A stretch of DNA of 64,000 nucleotides from Druceiella hillmani (GCA_039881145.1 JAYKKI010000007.1:44016001-44080000), one strand, 5' to 3'; positions 35,560-47,990 are shown, counted from the first letter of the stretch. Notes: generated from the sequence alone by a model not told the origin. Numbers and translations are program-made.

Positions 35560-36230
35560 TGACATGTTACTTGGTTTTATTGTGTAATTCTATTTTCATT
35601 AACGTAACTTATTTATATAAGGTAATTTTATAACTTTAAGAAAATGTCACAGATAATTAAATTCTCAAATTTAAAACTGCTAATGTCATATTCATGTTTC
35701 ATATATTAAATTTTTGTCTAATACACTTTTTACATATTTCATATTTTTTTAATTAATGTCAAGTTCAGAAATATGTTCAAATAAAAGTTTTAGATTGTTG
35801 ATTTTGTAATCGATATTGGCGGCAAATGCCTCAATATACTATTAATATGATCACATTTTGACAGCTTTTGATGGAACGTAATAGATTATATGTAACAAAG
35901 CTATCGACAGACATTTGTTAATTTAGTCGGTTACCATACTAATTACTATGTAAATGTAGTTTTTGACAGCTAATATCACGTAGAATATATATAGAATTGT
36001 AAACATGTAGGTGGCTGGTTAATGTTTCATTAATTTTTTTTTAAATTAAGTGTTACTTCTCATACCATCCCACTACCAACTACTCGTAACGTACCATTAA
36101 AATTTACATTGCGAGGTTTCCGTACGTACTTTGACATATAAAAATATTTATATATTCACGGTATTTATTTTAAACTATTTACATATAGAAATATTAGTAT
36201 TTTTCCACTCAAATAAATGGCCTAATATAA
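35560..36230. other. intergenic, nothing recognised
   Basis: AT-rich, without repeats or frames that I can name. Confidence 0.35.
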
Positions 36231-36339
36231 AATCTCTCTCTTTAAAAACAACTTTGAACTTCTCAAAAAATATGGGCTTTAGAATCATTCCAATAGTTTT
36301 TACCAGTAAACTTCTAAGTAACGTAGTTTTTTTTCATAA

Positions 36340-36640
36340 TTTTGACTTTAGCCGGTTTAATAATAAGGTGGAGGGTAGAGTTTTGGATCAATTTAGCAAT
36401 ATCTTTACAATGATCCATCGTAAAACATTTTTCGAATACTTACGAATCCCTAAAAAATATTTAAAATGAATAAATCTACGCTTCGAACTTTAATTAACAT
36501 TGATTTATATGTGGTTTAATATATTTTATGATTAGGTTAAATTCAAAATTTCTACATCAAACGGTTTTTGAGAAAATCGACTGCGACAGACAGAATTTCA
36601 TTTTCTCGCTCTTGAGGTACAGGCATCCAAAAAGTATCTA
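36340..36640 (+). repeat. R2-type dispersed repeat
   Basis: AATAAGGTGGAGGGTAGAG, CAATATCTTTACAATG and ATCGACTGCGACAGACAG lie in the same order as in 32985-33235. The plus frame 36131-36469 runs through it and is therefore not a host gene. Confidence 0.4.
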
Positions 36641-36742
36641 GTGGCAAATTAAATTTGCACTCTGTACTTTTTTGTAGTTCGTTAACCTTTGTATTAAAAC
36701 TAACAGTTTTTAAGTTCAAATATTATATACATTGTTCATATT

Positions 36743-36841
<99 letters not shown>

Positions 36842-36842
36842 T
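36743..36842. repeat. (A)16 followed by (TA)n
   Basis: A run of 16 A then about 80 bases of TA with one CA interruption. Confidence 0.97.
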
Positions 36843-36849
36843 ATTGAAA

Positions 36850-38590
36850 ACATTCCATAAGCACGGAAACCAGTGCAGTTGGAGTAACTCATCTTTATTA
36901 TAATAGCTGATTTGTTTATAAATACAATAATTAAATTATACCCATGTTCATTGCATCCATAAATATTATATGACCTAAGTTTTAACCAAAAAGTAATATG
37001 ATTAAACATGAATGTCACTTACATAATAAAAAAATGATATTTCTTCGACACGTTAATTCAAATAATAATTTCTTGAACAATAAAATGATTAAACAGAACA
37101 CGAAGATCTCTGTGCTCAGGGATCTTTAGTGTAAATTCAATATATGTATGATTATAGACGTCATAAAAACAATTATAAGAAAAACTTATTTAAACTGGCC
37201 GATAGATGGAGTTGGTATAGTATAATATACCGAGGAAAAGTTACGGAATTTCCACTTAGCGTTTCATATATCAATAGAAATAAATTTCTTTTCGAAAACC
37301 TAAATAAGGTTCTTATTGTAATCGCAGAATTTCACATATTACCGTCTATCACTTAGGGTCTATCGCTTAATTTATATAAAACGAAGGGTCTATCGCTAAA
37401 CTTATCTAAAAAGAAGCGTTACTCAGCATAAAATTTAATTTGACGCTCAGACTTCTATAATTAGTATTACGCTGAATCATGTCCTAAATATTGCAATTAT
37501 ACAATATTATTAAAAGTTTTAATGGCTATTAAAGAAGATCATACAATTAGTATAAATGAGCATGAGACATTATCAAAACATCAGACGCTCGATGTCTTAA
37601 AATTTAAATAAAGTTGTGCTCATCCAATCTCACTTATTTTGCTTTGGAATCTGCAAATAATATTAAACACTGTTACATATTAAAGCGCAAGTTTCATATA
37701 TGTACTTATATGACCGTGTCGCTGTTAACATGTAACCACCAGCCGACATGGGTAGTAGTTAATTAAACGGGTGATGACACAGTTCGCTCGACGTGACCGA
37801 AGCATGCCTGCAGGATATGAAACTTGGTTAGATTGAACATCCCTTTGACATTGTCTTTGGTTGTTATAAAATTAACAACGTATTACTTATGTTATTAGAT
37901 ACGCACATATCGTAAATAGTAAAAAAACGAAGTATCTTATGTTATTAAATAATCGATTAATATCTATGTGAAGTCGAAAGTCTTAATAAAGTAAAATACC
38001 ATAAATAAATTTAAAAAAAACTGACTTCGTTTCCCATTTTTTTTAAGTTTTTAGCAAATTTCCTTTGAGGAAATAGGCCAACGAATACGCAGGTAGAAAA
38101 TTCATCGGTTTTCGAAATATCGGCGTCCAAACAATGCGCTGATCCTCTGATTATACTAATTACGACTATCGATTTATCGTTTCACAGACAAAATGGAATC
38201 TCTTGTTATTAGCTTTGTTCGCTTGTCTATCCATCTGTATTTCATAGGAGTTTTACTCGCAGATTGTTAGCCCTATAAAGCTAAAATATTTCATGGTTAT
38301 ACATATTTATGACGTCTACAGAGTTATATAATACATATTAAAAAATGTTTTGTTGCATACGGCCATTGTGTAGCATATCGTTGAATAGGTATTTTAAAAC
38401 TATTGGGGATGAGTCAGAACACATTTTTGATGTAGGGATCCGTTTACGAATTCTTAAGTTATAATGGTCATTTTTGGAATATGTATCCCCCATCAGCTTA
38501 ATCGCTATTTTTGAATAGCTGAAAAGTATTCATGATAGCTGTATATAAATAAAAAAAAATTAAAAGCAAAATTGTGACATCTAAGTAAGC
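36850..38590. other. intergenic with a short tandem repeat
   Basis: At 37354-37415 a unit of about 31 bases (GGGTCTATCGCTTAATTTAT and GGGTCTATCGCTAAACTTAT) occurs twice, preceded by a third GTCTATCACTTA. No gene is seen. Minus frame 36716-37018 includes the microsatellite. Confidence 0.5.
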
Positions 38591-38597
38591 TCTATTA

Positions 38598-38871
38598 TTG
38601 AATATATTTGGCGCTAATTTTGTAGAAATTCATTATTCACAATTAAATGAAACTACGTGATTTAGTATTATTTCCACTATCTTTAATTTCTTTACCACGA
38701 CCTAGGTTTCGTTGTATTACATCTTCAGGTGGGATATTAGCAAAGATTGCTAAGTTTGCTATATTTGCTAATATCCCACCTGAAGATGTTGTAATACAAC
38801 GAAACCTAGATCGTGGTAAAGAAATTAAAGATAGTAGAAATAATACTACATCACGTAGTTTCATTTAATTG
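38598..38871. mobile_element. foldback repeat family P, full palindrome
   Basis: A near-perfect inverted repeat, 38640-38871: CAATTAAATGAAACTACGTG at the left returns as CACGTAGTTTCATTTAATTG at the right, and the arms stay paired inward to GGGATATTAGCAAA (38731-38744) and TTTGCTAATATCCC (38765-38778). On the left only, an outer end starting TTGAATATATTTGGCG is kept. A 13-bp direct repeat GTAAGCTCTATTA flanks it (38585-38597 and 38871-38883), as a target duplication would. Because of the symmetry the two strands encode nearly the same 73-residue frame; this is a by-product of the palindrome. No transposase is encoded, so it would depend on another element. Confidence 0.85.
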
Positions 38872-39062
38872 TAAGCTCTATTAGTTTATGAGTAACAGTC
38901 GATCAAATATGATGTTAAATTGGGTCTATGAAATTTACAAGTGAATTAAATCAACTGCGAAAATAACTATACATTTTAAAATGTATATTTATTATGTCTG
39001 TGAAGGATATACTAGGTAATAGTTTAGCATGAAATATATTTTCGTTGTGAAAAGAAAAAAAA

Positions 39063-39063
<1 letters not shown>

Positions 39064-39109
<46 letters not shown>
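39064..39109. repeat. (TA)n microsatellite
   Basis: About 40 bases of TA ending in CACACA. Confidence 0.95.
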
Positions 39110-39111
<2 letters not shown>

Positions 39112-41690
39112 GTTAAATAGAACTACTATGTATAATTAAACATTTACAAGTGCCTAAATGTGTACGAAACCCTCGTAGTACGAGTTCTACTCGACTCGAG
39201 TTCTACTCGATTATGGACATACTTATAATGTAAAGGTCAGTCGATGTGAGGTAATTGAGAAAGACACAATGAACAATTAATTAATAAAAGTAAACAGCAT
39301 TAACTAATATGCAGAGAGGATATTGACATTCCATTAATTGCAGTTCACCTATTATATTTGAAAGTGAATCGTAATAATATTAAAAAAAATTGGGTTGCGA
39401 AATTTGAAAGTAATTGTTCCCGGTAATTAATATTATTATTAATATGGAAATATAAATCTTCATATTTGTAAAATGCCATGAGAATATGTCACACATTAAA
39501 AATTTGGTTAAAATATTTCTTAGGATTTCTTTTCCTTATTGCTGCTCTTAACGTTTGTTTATTTGTAAAAACAAGTGCCAATTTTTAAAGTTATCGCTCC
39601 TTCATTACTAAGCCTTCGGGCATTTGTAATCCATTACGTGAATCCTGAGATCGATACTTAAATATCACATCACAACCTGCCTAGTCTCTGCTTGTTTGCA
39701 ACTTTTAGAAATTAAAAAAAAAATAAGAACGTGAATTTAAAAAAACGTTTGTTTTTTTTGGAAGGATCTTTACTGACATAAGAGCTAGATAAATTTTTGG
39801 TATTTTATCAATCCTGGAAAAATGTATTAATAAAGATTCCCAAAGGAAATGAAATCGGCATTTATTATGTAAAGAGAAGATTTATGAAATAGTAATTTTA
39901 AAAGCTTATATAAGGAAACAAAAGCTTAAATATTTCACACAAAACATTTTGATGAAATTACTTAAAGTCTTGACAAAAAGAAGATTTACATACCTGAAAA
40001 TGAAGTAAATAACATACCTGGAGAACTAGTTACTTCATTAACAATTCATGTCACAGCTTGATGATAGTCATATTGGTTTTATAGTCAATCAAACAGTATT
40101 GATTTAAATAAAATAGTACAATCACATCTCTAATAAAATCAATACATCGCAGACGCAGATCATAATATAGAAAATAGTTTGTTCCTATAAATAATTCAAA
40201 ACCGTCGTGAATCAAAAGGCACCTGGATATTGGTTCAGACAGAAATATGACCAAAATAAGATTTAATTAACAAAAATATATTCTTTTTCCATGCCTGTAA
40301 TGTATTACTTGTTATTGTGACCCAGTTTGATTCAGGATGACCTTAAATAACAAGAAAAAGCCATTATTCATGTGGTCGAGAAATCCACATTAATCTTATC
40401 CGTGCCTGAATTCTGTTTACAGTTAGTGTTTATCGTAAAAGTTATTTAAAGTTCTAAAATTCTTTTAATTAATATGGTAGTTAATTTATTTCTTTTACAT
40501 TAAATTCAACAAATATCCTAATTTCGTTTAAGAAAAATGGACATGAAAAAAATATATGACTGAATGAAACTAAAAACATTACAAAACGAATAACGGAAGG
40601 AAAGGTAATTTGCAAGTTATTATCCTTTAGCTTCTGTAAATGTAAAACTTCTTTAAGTTCAACTTTTTTTAATTTTATTAAATTTCATCCCCTCTTGCGC
40701 AATGAATATATTTTCCGTTTTCCTCCTACTTAGGTCATATTGCGTAAGTAATTGTTTAGAATTCGTGACCTTTTCTTTCATTAATGTTAATTCATCTTTC
40801 CAGTATTACACAACTTGGAAAGACTGAGTAAAAGATTATGGCATACAAGTTGAATGTTAAAACGATTAAAAACAAATATCTGAGACATTTTGGCTTTATT
40901 TTCCGAAACAGTACTTCCGAACAGTGACAGTTAAATATATGTTTAAATGTATTTTTTGTGTTAAAATGCAGAAATTTTTGGAATAAAGGGGTTTCAACAA
41001 TATTAAATTATTACGGTTCTAGAATTTAATTTTGTTTCCTTCCTTAGATAACGCAGTTTTCAAGTATCTAAAGTTTTGAATACTTGCCCTAAAATTTAAT
41101 CTATTGGACTTAAAACTTATTTTAATGAAATTTTGTAGATACTATAAGATTAATTAATCTTATTTACTTAACTACAGTGTTTGTGAAGTAATACATTTAA
41201 GGATTCGAAAATTATAACAGAAAATACTTATAACTGCATTAAAATACGTTTCGGTTTTTTTTTTCACCAGTTCAGCGTCTTTTGTATCAATTAGCTTTTC
41301 CTGCAGCGTCATGTATGTCGATTATATTTCTTTTTGTTAATTTTTTTTGTCTAAAAAAGTAAAATAAAACGAAAAGATCGAGAAATATTCTTATATTTTC
41401 TCCTTCACAAACTAATATGACAGGTAACTGTGAAAATTTTAGCGTATCGAAAATGGAATCAACGAAAAAGTTCGTAATTTATTTCTTCTTTTTCAAAAGA
41501 GTGTCCATGGCACTCTCTTCATCGTTTCATTCGATGAAACTACTGATAGAAGTAGTCGGTCAACTATGTTTTTTACGTCTTTTTAACAGCCTTTACGAAG
41601 AGTCAACCCTTTTTCTGTGTTCAGGAGTCATATTCCTTAGAATTTATGTTATTATCTTGGAAACATTTAGAAATTGAATGGTGTGAGTTT
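39110..41690. other. intergenic, no gene seen
   Basis: Contains a direct repeat CGAGTTCTACTCGA at about 39180-39210 and long AT-rich stretches. The plus frame 41417-41677 is hydrophobic with a FDETTD-like stretch in another frame; too weak to call. Confidence 0.35.
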
Positions 41691-42420
41691 GGGATTGCAT
41701 AGCTGATGACTCATAATTTCTATACAATAGTCAAACATTTGGTCATTCGTCTGCCTGAGTGTGCAAGGATGTCGATTTGGTGAAGTAGGATTCTATTGCA
41801 AGGGCGTGGGTCTCGAACTTTCTCCAAAATAAAACTCAGTGTACCACTCCGCGGCAGCTATCCTTTATTTTCCATGAAAATCGTTGCATGATAAATCTCC
41901 TCGAAAAATGAAGTAACCATTTTTTTCCAGAACTTTGTTCGTTTTTCATCTTTGCAGGCACCGCTTATGAAGGAAACAGCCACTCATATACTGTTTCATA
42001 TACTGTCTCTTCTTTTCGGATTCATAAAAGTTTATATAATTTTTGTTACTCATGACGATGTCAAATACACAATTTGAATGATCTCCATCAATTCTTTTAA
42101 CGTTCGCGACAGCAATCAATGCGATAGTGTTTTTAAGTTCTGATAACTTGTGGTATCCCCCTAGCCCAAAGCTTGTTGTAGCCTAAATGTTCATGCAGAA
42201 TTTTCTACACTTAAATTATACCAAAGTTTAAACTTGCTGGAATACGCTGACAGGTTACTCTCTTGTCAGTATTTATCACGAGCCGCGCAGAATTGAGGTT
42301 ATCTTCAGTTGTTTCTGTTGAGGGATGATTATCGCTGTGATTGATATGATCGCGCTTGAACTGCTTCAACCAGTTTTTAATTTTATCGCGTGACGAGGGT
42401 TTATCATAAAATGTCAATCG
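41690..42420 (-). pseudogene. mariner-family transposase remnant
   Basis: On the minus strand, 42417-42211 gives SSRDKIKNWLKQFKRD, then TTEDNLNSARLVINTDKRVT, which fits the helix-turn-helix region of mariner transposases (RxxIxxWxxxFxxG ... TEDNVxxxRxLVxxDRRxT). Further on, 41815-41740 gives RILLHQIDILAHSGRRMTK, matching the catalytic-region LLHQDNAPAHxxxxT with the DNAP part damaged. Between them frames are mixed, with LGYNKLWARG-like pieces (from the HEILGMRKLSARWVP region) near 42180. The interval of about 730 bases against the usual 1 kb shows internal loss. No inverted repeats were found. Confidence 0.68.
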
Positions 42421-42429
42421 ACGTTAATC

Positions 42430-42775
42430 AGAACTGTTTTGTGGATAGAAACCTTAACGAAAGTAATAAAAAATCATCGAACGGATATTTCTTCGGAAAA
42501 TTTATCTTGACGTAATGCATTTGATATCAAATTGGCCCCAACTTGTGAAAAGCTGAAGAAAAATTCAAAAAAGTAACTCAGTGGATTTATTTATTACCGT
42601 TATTAAAAAGATGGCCAGTTATAAGAACGTTTAGTGCTACCCTGATAAAACATCTAGCCTGTAGAGTGAAAATGCATCGATCTTCAAAAATCCTATATTT
42701 TTTTTCGTGCTCTTTTTCTCACCTTCAGAGTTTACTGTAGGTACTTAGTATATGATTTACTAATATATTTTCATA
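42430..42775. other. intergenic, nothing recognised
   Basis: May include the 5-prime flank of the transposase remnant; no inverted repeat is recognisable. Confidence 0.35.
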
Positions 42776-42778
42776 TAA

Positions 42779-42781
42779 ATG

Positions 42782-42867
<86 letters not shown>
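42779..42867. repeat. (TA)n microsatellite
   Basis: About 88 bases of AT alternation with ATGTATGT interruptions. Confidence 0.97.
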
Positions 42868-42870
<3 letters not shown>

Positions 42871-43079
42871 TCGTTCTTCTACTAGCTATTAGCTTCTTTA
42901 TATAACAGCCAAAGAGAATAGAATACATGAATAAAGGCGAAGGTAAAGATAAGTAGACGTACGCATGCAAGCACTCTTATGTACGTACATATATGGGTGG
43001 TCGGAAAAACAGATTGAATAGCCTTTGTTTTCAGGGAAGAAAAAACATTGTCTCTAGAGATGTATTTCAAATGAGACAC

Positions 43080-44540
43080 GACCTTTTTACTGTTTAATTA
43101 TATTTGGTTTAGAAAGGGAATAACGTAAATCACGAGAACGCGTATTGGAAAGACGCGTTTTTGGCACAAACGTGTTAAAAAATTTGAGATAATTAAAGCT
43201 AATGGGATGTATACCTACGTTGTTCTTAAATATGATAAAACCGTGTTAATTGTACTGAATATTTCCAAGGTTTTTCACTGAGTTTGGCACTGCGCATTCA
43301 TTAACAATTTGTCTTATCCTTATCTCACCATTCATGCACGTAGGTTAATTTTATTAGTCCCCTCTAAAGGCTAGTATATCACAGTATAAGTGATTTCCAT
43401 GTGCCTTGTGTGTATATTTTTTGACCTATCTTATTCTCAAACTCACGTTATAACTAGGCACTATATTCCTTACTATTACGTAGCAAATAAGTTCCTAAAT
43501 ACTTCAAGTTGTCCATGCGCTGACTCATACGTTTGTTCACACATACCCACGCTCGTATATATACACCAAGTTCATACATACATAGATATATGTATACCCA
43601 AATTTACCCGTATATTTTCATGATCACACATATACACCCAAACTCACACTCATATACCTATGTTCGCACACACATACCCACTCAAATACATATGCAAAAC
43701 ATTTATTTGCTCAATTAAAATAATTATAACAATAAAATTGAAAGTTATGGTCTAATATTGCCCTATTACGTACTGCATTTAGCTGATGAATAAATTAGTC
43801 TGTCTTGGCTTTTAATTTTTGATTTTTAGTAAATCTAAAATTATTTAAGATGTTAGATGTTGACTTCTACTTAAATTAGGGTTCTGCAGTTGTCTTTGCC
43901 TTTTAAAATTGGTAATGCAAGTATCGTAATAATTTCAATTGAAAGTCTTCTCAAATTCTAGTGTATAAATTTTTTAAGGTTTTTTTAAAATCCATAATTT
44001 TCAATCAAATTAGGATAGGGGATTTATATATATTTTACTTCACTTCTAAGCTTAATTTTTTGCAAATATGGTTTAAAATGTAACGGGAAGAAATGAAACT
44101 TTAATCAGATTTTGAAATATCTGTCTAATGATTCCCATTTTATACGCATTATTTTTTTTTAACATTGCAACCCGCTAATTTAGACCTCTATTTGTAGCAT
44201 CATTTTGTAAAATTTAATGCACTTTGGTCTGAAGTATTCAAAACTGTGTGACTGTGATAGATGGATGGACATGGCGAAATTATGAGGTTTTCATGTTTCA
44301 TTAAAATGACAGATACGTTGTATTAAGATTAGATAAGCGAATGTAATCATTTTCGGGTTGGTAGGATTATTGTCCAAAAGTTATTTTCAGAAATAAAGTG
44401 TACATCTATCATCTCATATTTAATGTGTTTGGGAAAACATGCACATAAATAAGCAGATAGGAATATAAATATGAGGTTTCCCTAAATAAAATATTCGATT
44501 TATATCTCAAATAAAGAAGACGGCCAATGTCAGTTGAACA
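43080..44540. other. intergenic with cryptic CA-rich repeats
   Basis: 43520-43700 is a degenerate CACACATACCCA/CACTCATATACC repeat that yields two overlapping plus frames (43390-43623 and 43533-43718) of low complexity. At 44170-44300 a faint R2-type repeat ends in GATAGATGGATGGACATGG. No gene is seen. Confidence 0.5.
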
Positions 44541-44547
44541 CGGAAAA

Positions 44548-45870
44548 TGTCAGTAAACGTTTTCTTTACGTAGAGTTCGTATTTTTTTTTGTTTTATTTC
44601 TAAGGAAAAAATAATATTGGGAAATAGTATACGTTAACAATTTTATATGGGAAATTTAATTTATCGAAAAAAAAGTTGAAAAGTGCAATATTTCTGCCAA
44701 ATAAAATAGCGCTCTTTAGTTGTCTTCAAACATAAATCTAATTTAATTATATTATACAGATAGCACAATACGATCTTTTAGTAGAAAACCAATTCGCGGT
44801 TAATTTCATTGTTTGATCTAATTTGCGTATCTAGTTTAGATGGCATATCTACTTACGCCATTCAAGAAAAAATAAATATGAATTAGCGAGATTTTCGTTA
44901 ATTAATGCACTAAAATTTAGACAAAATGTACCATTTCTCAAAGAAATATTCATGAAATAAAATAATTAACATTATTTTAGTGTTTCGAAACTCACTTAAC
45001 AAGAAAATTACAATCGTTTCACCTAATTTTTATAACAGAAACTGAACGGAAAGATGTATTTATTTTTTTAAGTAAGCACAGTTTTTGTATGTTTTTAGAA
45101 AGTCTATTTACTGTGTGCATTTAAAAATAAATTTATAAAAGTTATTTATCCAACAAATAAAATACCGAAGAACCCCGCATATACGTATTTAGGTTACTTT
45201 ATATACAAAGACGCAGCTAGTGTAACAGAATATAGAGACATAAACAAATATTAAAACCAAAAATGGGTAAATTACAAGACTTGGAAAAACAGATATCCAA
45301 AGTTTTAAACAAATATACAGTGAATATTTTGTCCAAAATTAAGGATATAGTTTAATTAGACTTAGTTATAAATGCAAGAAATCGTAAGTGTAAAGTATCT
45401 CCTTCAGGTTTGCAAGAATTTAAGATTTTAATAAAAATTTACGGCCTATTTCGGTGTGTGTATGTTTATTCCATTAGTTATCATACCTACATAGAATATG
45501 AATCGTTTAAGCTAGAAGTCTCCAGAGTTGGGAAATATATTGGGCTTAAATTACTTTTAAAATATAAAATAAAAGACAATTTGGGAATTAAACTTAGAGG
45601 TGGTGTCTAATAAAAACTAATAGTTAAATGCGTAATTGTAATGCGTAATCAATTCAGTAAATATTGATAAAAGAGATTAAAAATTGAAGCTATGTTCCAG
45701 TCGAAAAGGGGAAATTTCCTAGAATTTTCTTTACGTAGAGTTCGTACTTTTTTGTTTTATTGCTAACGAAATTATGATAATGAAAAATAGTGATTTGTCG
45801 AAAAAAATGGAAGAATGGAAAAGAAAAGTTTCTAATAAAAATCTAACTTAATTACGCCCTCTTATCTCCA
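44548..45870. repeat. pair of dispersed duplicates 1.17 kb apart
   Basis: TTTTCTTTACGTAGAGTTCG occurs at about 44560 and 45726. In each case TTTTTTGTTTTAT, a stretch with AATAGT and a TTATCGAAAAAAA or TTGTCGAAAAAAATGG follow. About 200 bases are alike. Confidence 0.65.
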
Positions 45871-46840
45871 AATTACGAAAAAAAATTAAAAATATCAAGA
45901 CTAAAGGCAAATTATTAAGTCTTCAAAATTTTATAAGTATGTTTGTTATAAAAAATTTTATAATTCAAATTGAAATTATACTATTGGATGATAGAGAAAG
46001 TGTTTGAATTTATTAGAATTCCTTATTTCAAAATATAAAAGCAATGTTTAAAAATTATATTTTTTTATACTCAAGATGCCATAGTATACAGCTACAAAAA
46101 ACCAATGTCACCCATCTCACATTACTTTTCACTTAAATTAAATCACTTTATTGCTTAGCATCAGGTAAAATAATGTATATAGATTAAAATTCATTTTCAG
46201 TAGAACCCTCAGAGTTAATTACTATCATTTTACCACTATAGGTGTTTATATACTTTCTAGTTGTTTATATTTTAAGGAATTACTAAAGCAAAATTGAACT
46301 GATTAAAAAAATATTAAAAACTTTTTCAGTACACCTTGGTATATTTGATTTATCTTATTTCATTTATTTGTTAAATTATATTCAAATGACTCAAAACTAA
46401 GTCACCAGATTTTTGATACGCTGAAGTACGTTGTCGCTGCTTATTAAATGGTGGTAAGTCACATGTAGAGAAAATGCAAACGCCTGTATTATTAGATTTC
46501 TTTTTTTGACATTTAAATTTAAAACTATTTTTTTTAAATATTTAAAACTTATCAATCAAGCCAATATTATTTGCTCGATTAGTATTTTTCCTTGAATTTT
46601 TTATGGAATCAAAAAATGAATTAGAAAAGTGTTAATCAACCATCGAGGTGAAATGGAGCAAATCTTATTTTGAATTAAAGAAAGTCAAATAACTGTGGGA
46701 GCTGTTTATAAAATGTTTCTTCGTTTCTCAGTAAACTTATTTCGAATATAAGAATATATATATAAATATATATATATATATTATAGATATTATTGGAGAC
46801 AAAAATAGTGAAATTCTTTTCGACATTTTCATAATTTTCT
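45870..46840. other. intergenic, no gene seen
   Basis: Very AT-rich with a short TA tract near 46755-46782. No recognisable coding or RNA feature. Confidence 0.35.
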
Positions 46841-46843
46841 TTG

Positions 46844-47051
46844 ACATCTTCAGGTGAGCTATTAGCAAAGATGGATTAGAATTATTAATTAGAAGATTAT
46901 CTTTGCTAATAGCCCACTTGAAGATGTTGTAATACAACAAAACCTAAGTCGTGGTAAAGAACTTAAAGAAAGTAGAAATAATACTACATCACGTAGTTTT
47001 ATTTAATTATCAATAATGAATTTCTACAAAATTAACGCCAAATATATTCAA
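46844..47051 (-). mobile_element. foldback repeat family P, right arm complete, left arm cut
   Basis: ACATCTTCAGGTGAGCTATT at the left (about 34 bases) pairs with AATAGCCCACTTGAAGATGT at the right. The right arm then continues outward through TACATCACGTAGTTTTATTT to CGCCAAATATATTCAA at 47051, which is the reverse complement of the TTGAATATATTTGGCG terminus at 49060. This copy therefore defines the right end of the family. Confidence 0.82.
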
Positions 47052-47059
47052 TGTATAAT

Positions 47060-47640
47060 TTCCAATTTTATTTTCTTTATAACCTTCCATTTGATTTACT
47101 CCCAAGTATAAAAAGTAATTGGAAATATAGAAATAAATTTTCCTTTCGTTTTAAAACATAGACGAGTAAAAACTCGTCATACTTTACATAAATACCAACT
47201 TTTTTGGTTATTTTACTTGAAAAGTTTCGACATGTAACAGACAAGTAAATAGGTAAATAAGGTTTTACTGATAGGTAAAATATCAATTTATACATTAAAT
47301 TTACAATCAATTTGTATTAAGTTGTCAAAGTACAAGTCTTGCTTACTTCTGTGCTTGTCGTTGGTTGTATTAGTCAACTCCTACTACTGTTTTCTTTTGA
47401 GAATTTTTGCTTCAGTAGCTAAAAATGTCACAAAGGAAGGTGAAAACGATACATGTGAGGCCAGTTTCTAGCCTTTAGTCATAGTTTCTACAAAAAAAAA
47501 ACAAAAACTGTTATCACGTTCTATTATTCCATTTACATTTCAACAAAAAATATCCGTCCATATTTACGACATTTCCGAATTTTGACGTTTTTATTTGATA
47601 ATAATTGCAAGGAAATCGTTTCATTTGACCTAATTTTCAT
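47060..47640. other. intergenic, no gene seen
   Basis: The minus frame at 47077-47310 is a chance frame as far as I can tell. Confidence 0.35.
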
Positions 47641-47990
47641 CCTTTCTTTTCCTTGCCTTGCCTTGACCTAATTTCTGGCTGAAATAGAAAAAAGGGAAGT
47701 ACCATAATCGTTGTTCATGCGAAAGTTATGAAGTAGAAACTAAGTCACTAGAGGCTATCACGTAATTTCGTCCTTGACACCCTGCCAAACTCTATTTGCA
47801 ACGGGGGTAGGTCAGAGACGATTTCTGTTTACAAACAGCATCGGGATTACGACATCGTTCTCTCGCCGTCCGACTCTTTCAGCGGATGCGGACATGTTTT
47901 TCGTCCAAAGTCCCAACACTTTTCGTCAGCCCTTCGAATGGTGAGAAATAAAGTTCGTCGAATCGACCCATAAGATTGCTAATGATGAAT
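47640..47990. repeat. block paralogous to 62249-62612
   Basis: AAAGTTATGAAGTAGAAAC, CTCTATTTGCAACG, GGTCAGAGACG, GGGATTACGACATCG, GAAATAAAGTTCG and GCTAATGATGAATAATCG occur in the same order as in the second locus. The GC content is well above the surroundings. No continuous frame is shared. A duplicated regulatory region or noncoding exon would fit. Confidence 0.6.

Larger units (their letters stand above)
34280..35560 (+). repeat. partial macro-repeat unit VI (A and B only)
   Basis: Around 34330-34500, CGCCCCCACG, TGTTTGTACAGTAAACAGATAC and TTTTG|GTAATA (GT at 34427-34428) line up with island A but are more diverged. At 35335-35540, ATTTAGATAAATC, CCCGTCTCTTTTCTGACAG and CGGCACGTCTCC line up with B. 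A microsatellite and unrelated sequence lie between. Confidence 0.5.

Noticed and set aside
36131..36469. 112-codon plus-strand frame, among the longest in the window
   Set aside because: It runs through a dispersed repeat (R2 type) and has no recognisable motif or codon bias.
41417..41677. FDETTD-like stretch suggesting a hAT-type transposase
   Set aside because: Only about six residues fit and they are in a different frame from the longest open frame; no zinc finger or dimerisation motif nearby.
43390..43718. Two plus frames rich in His, Thr, Tyr and Ile
   Set aside because: Low-complexity CACATA/CACTCA repeats explain them.
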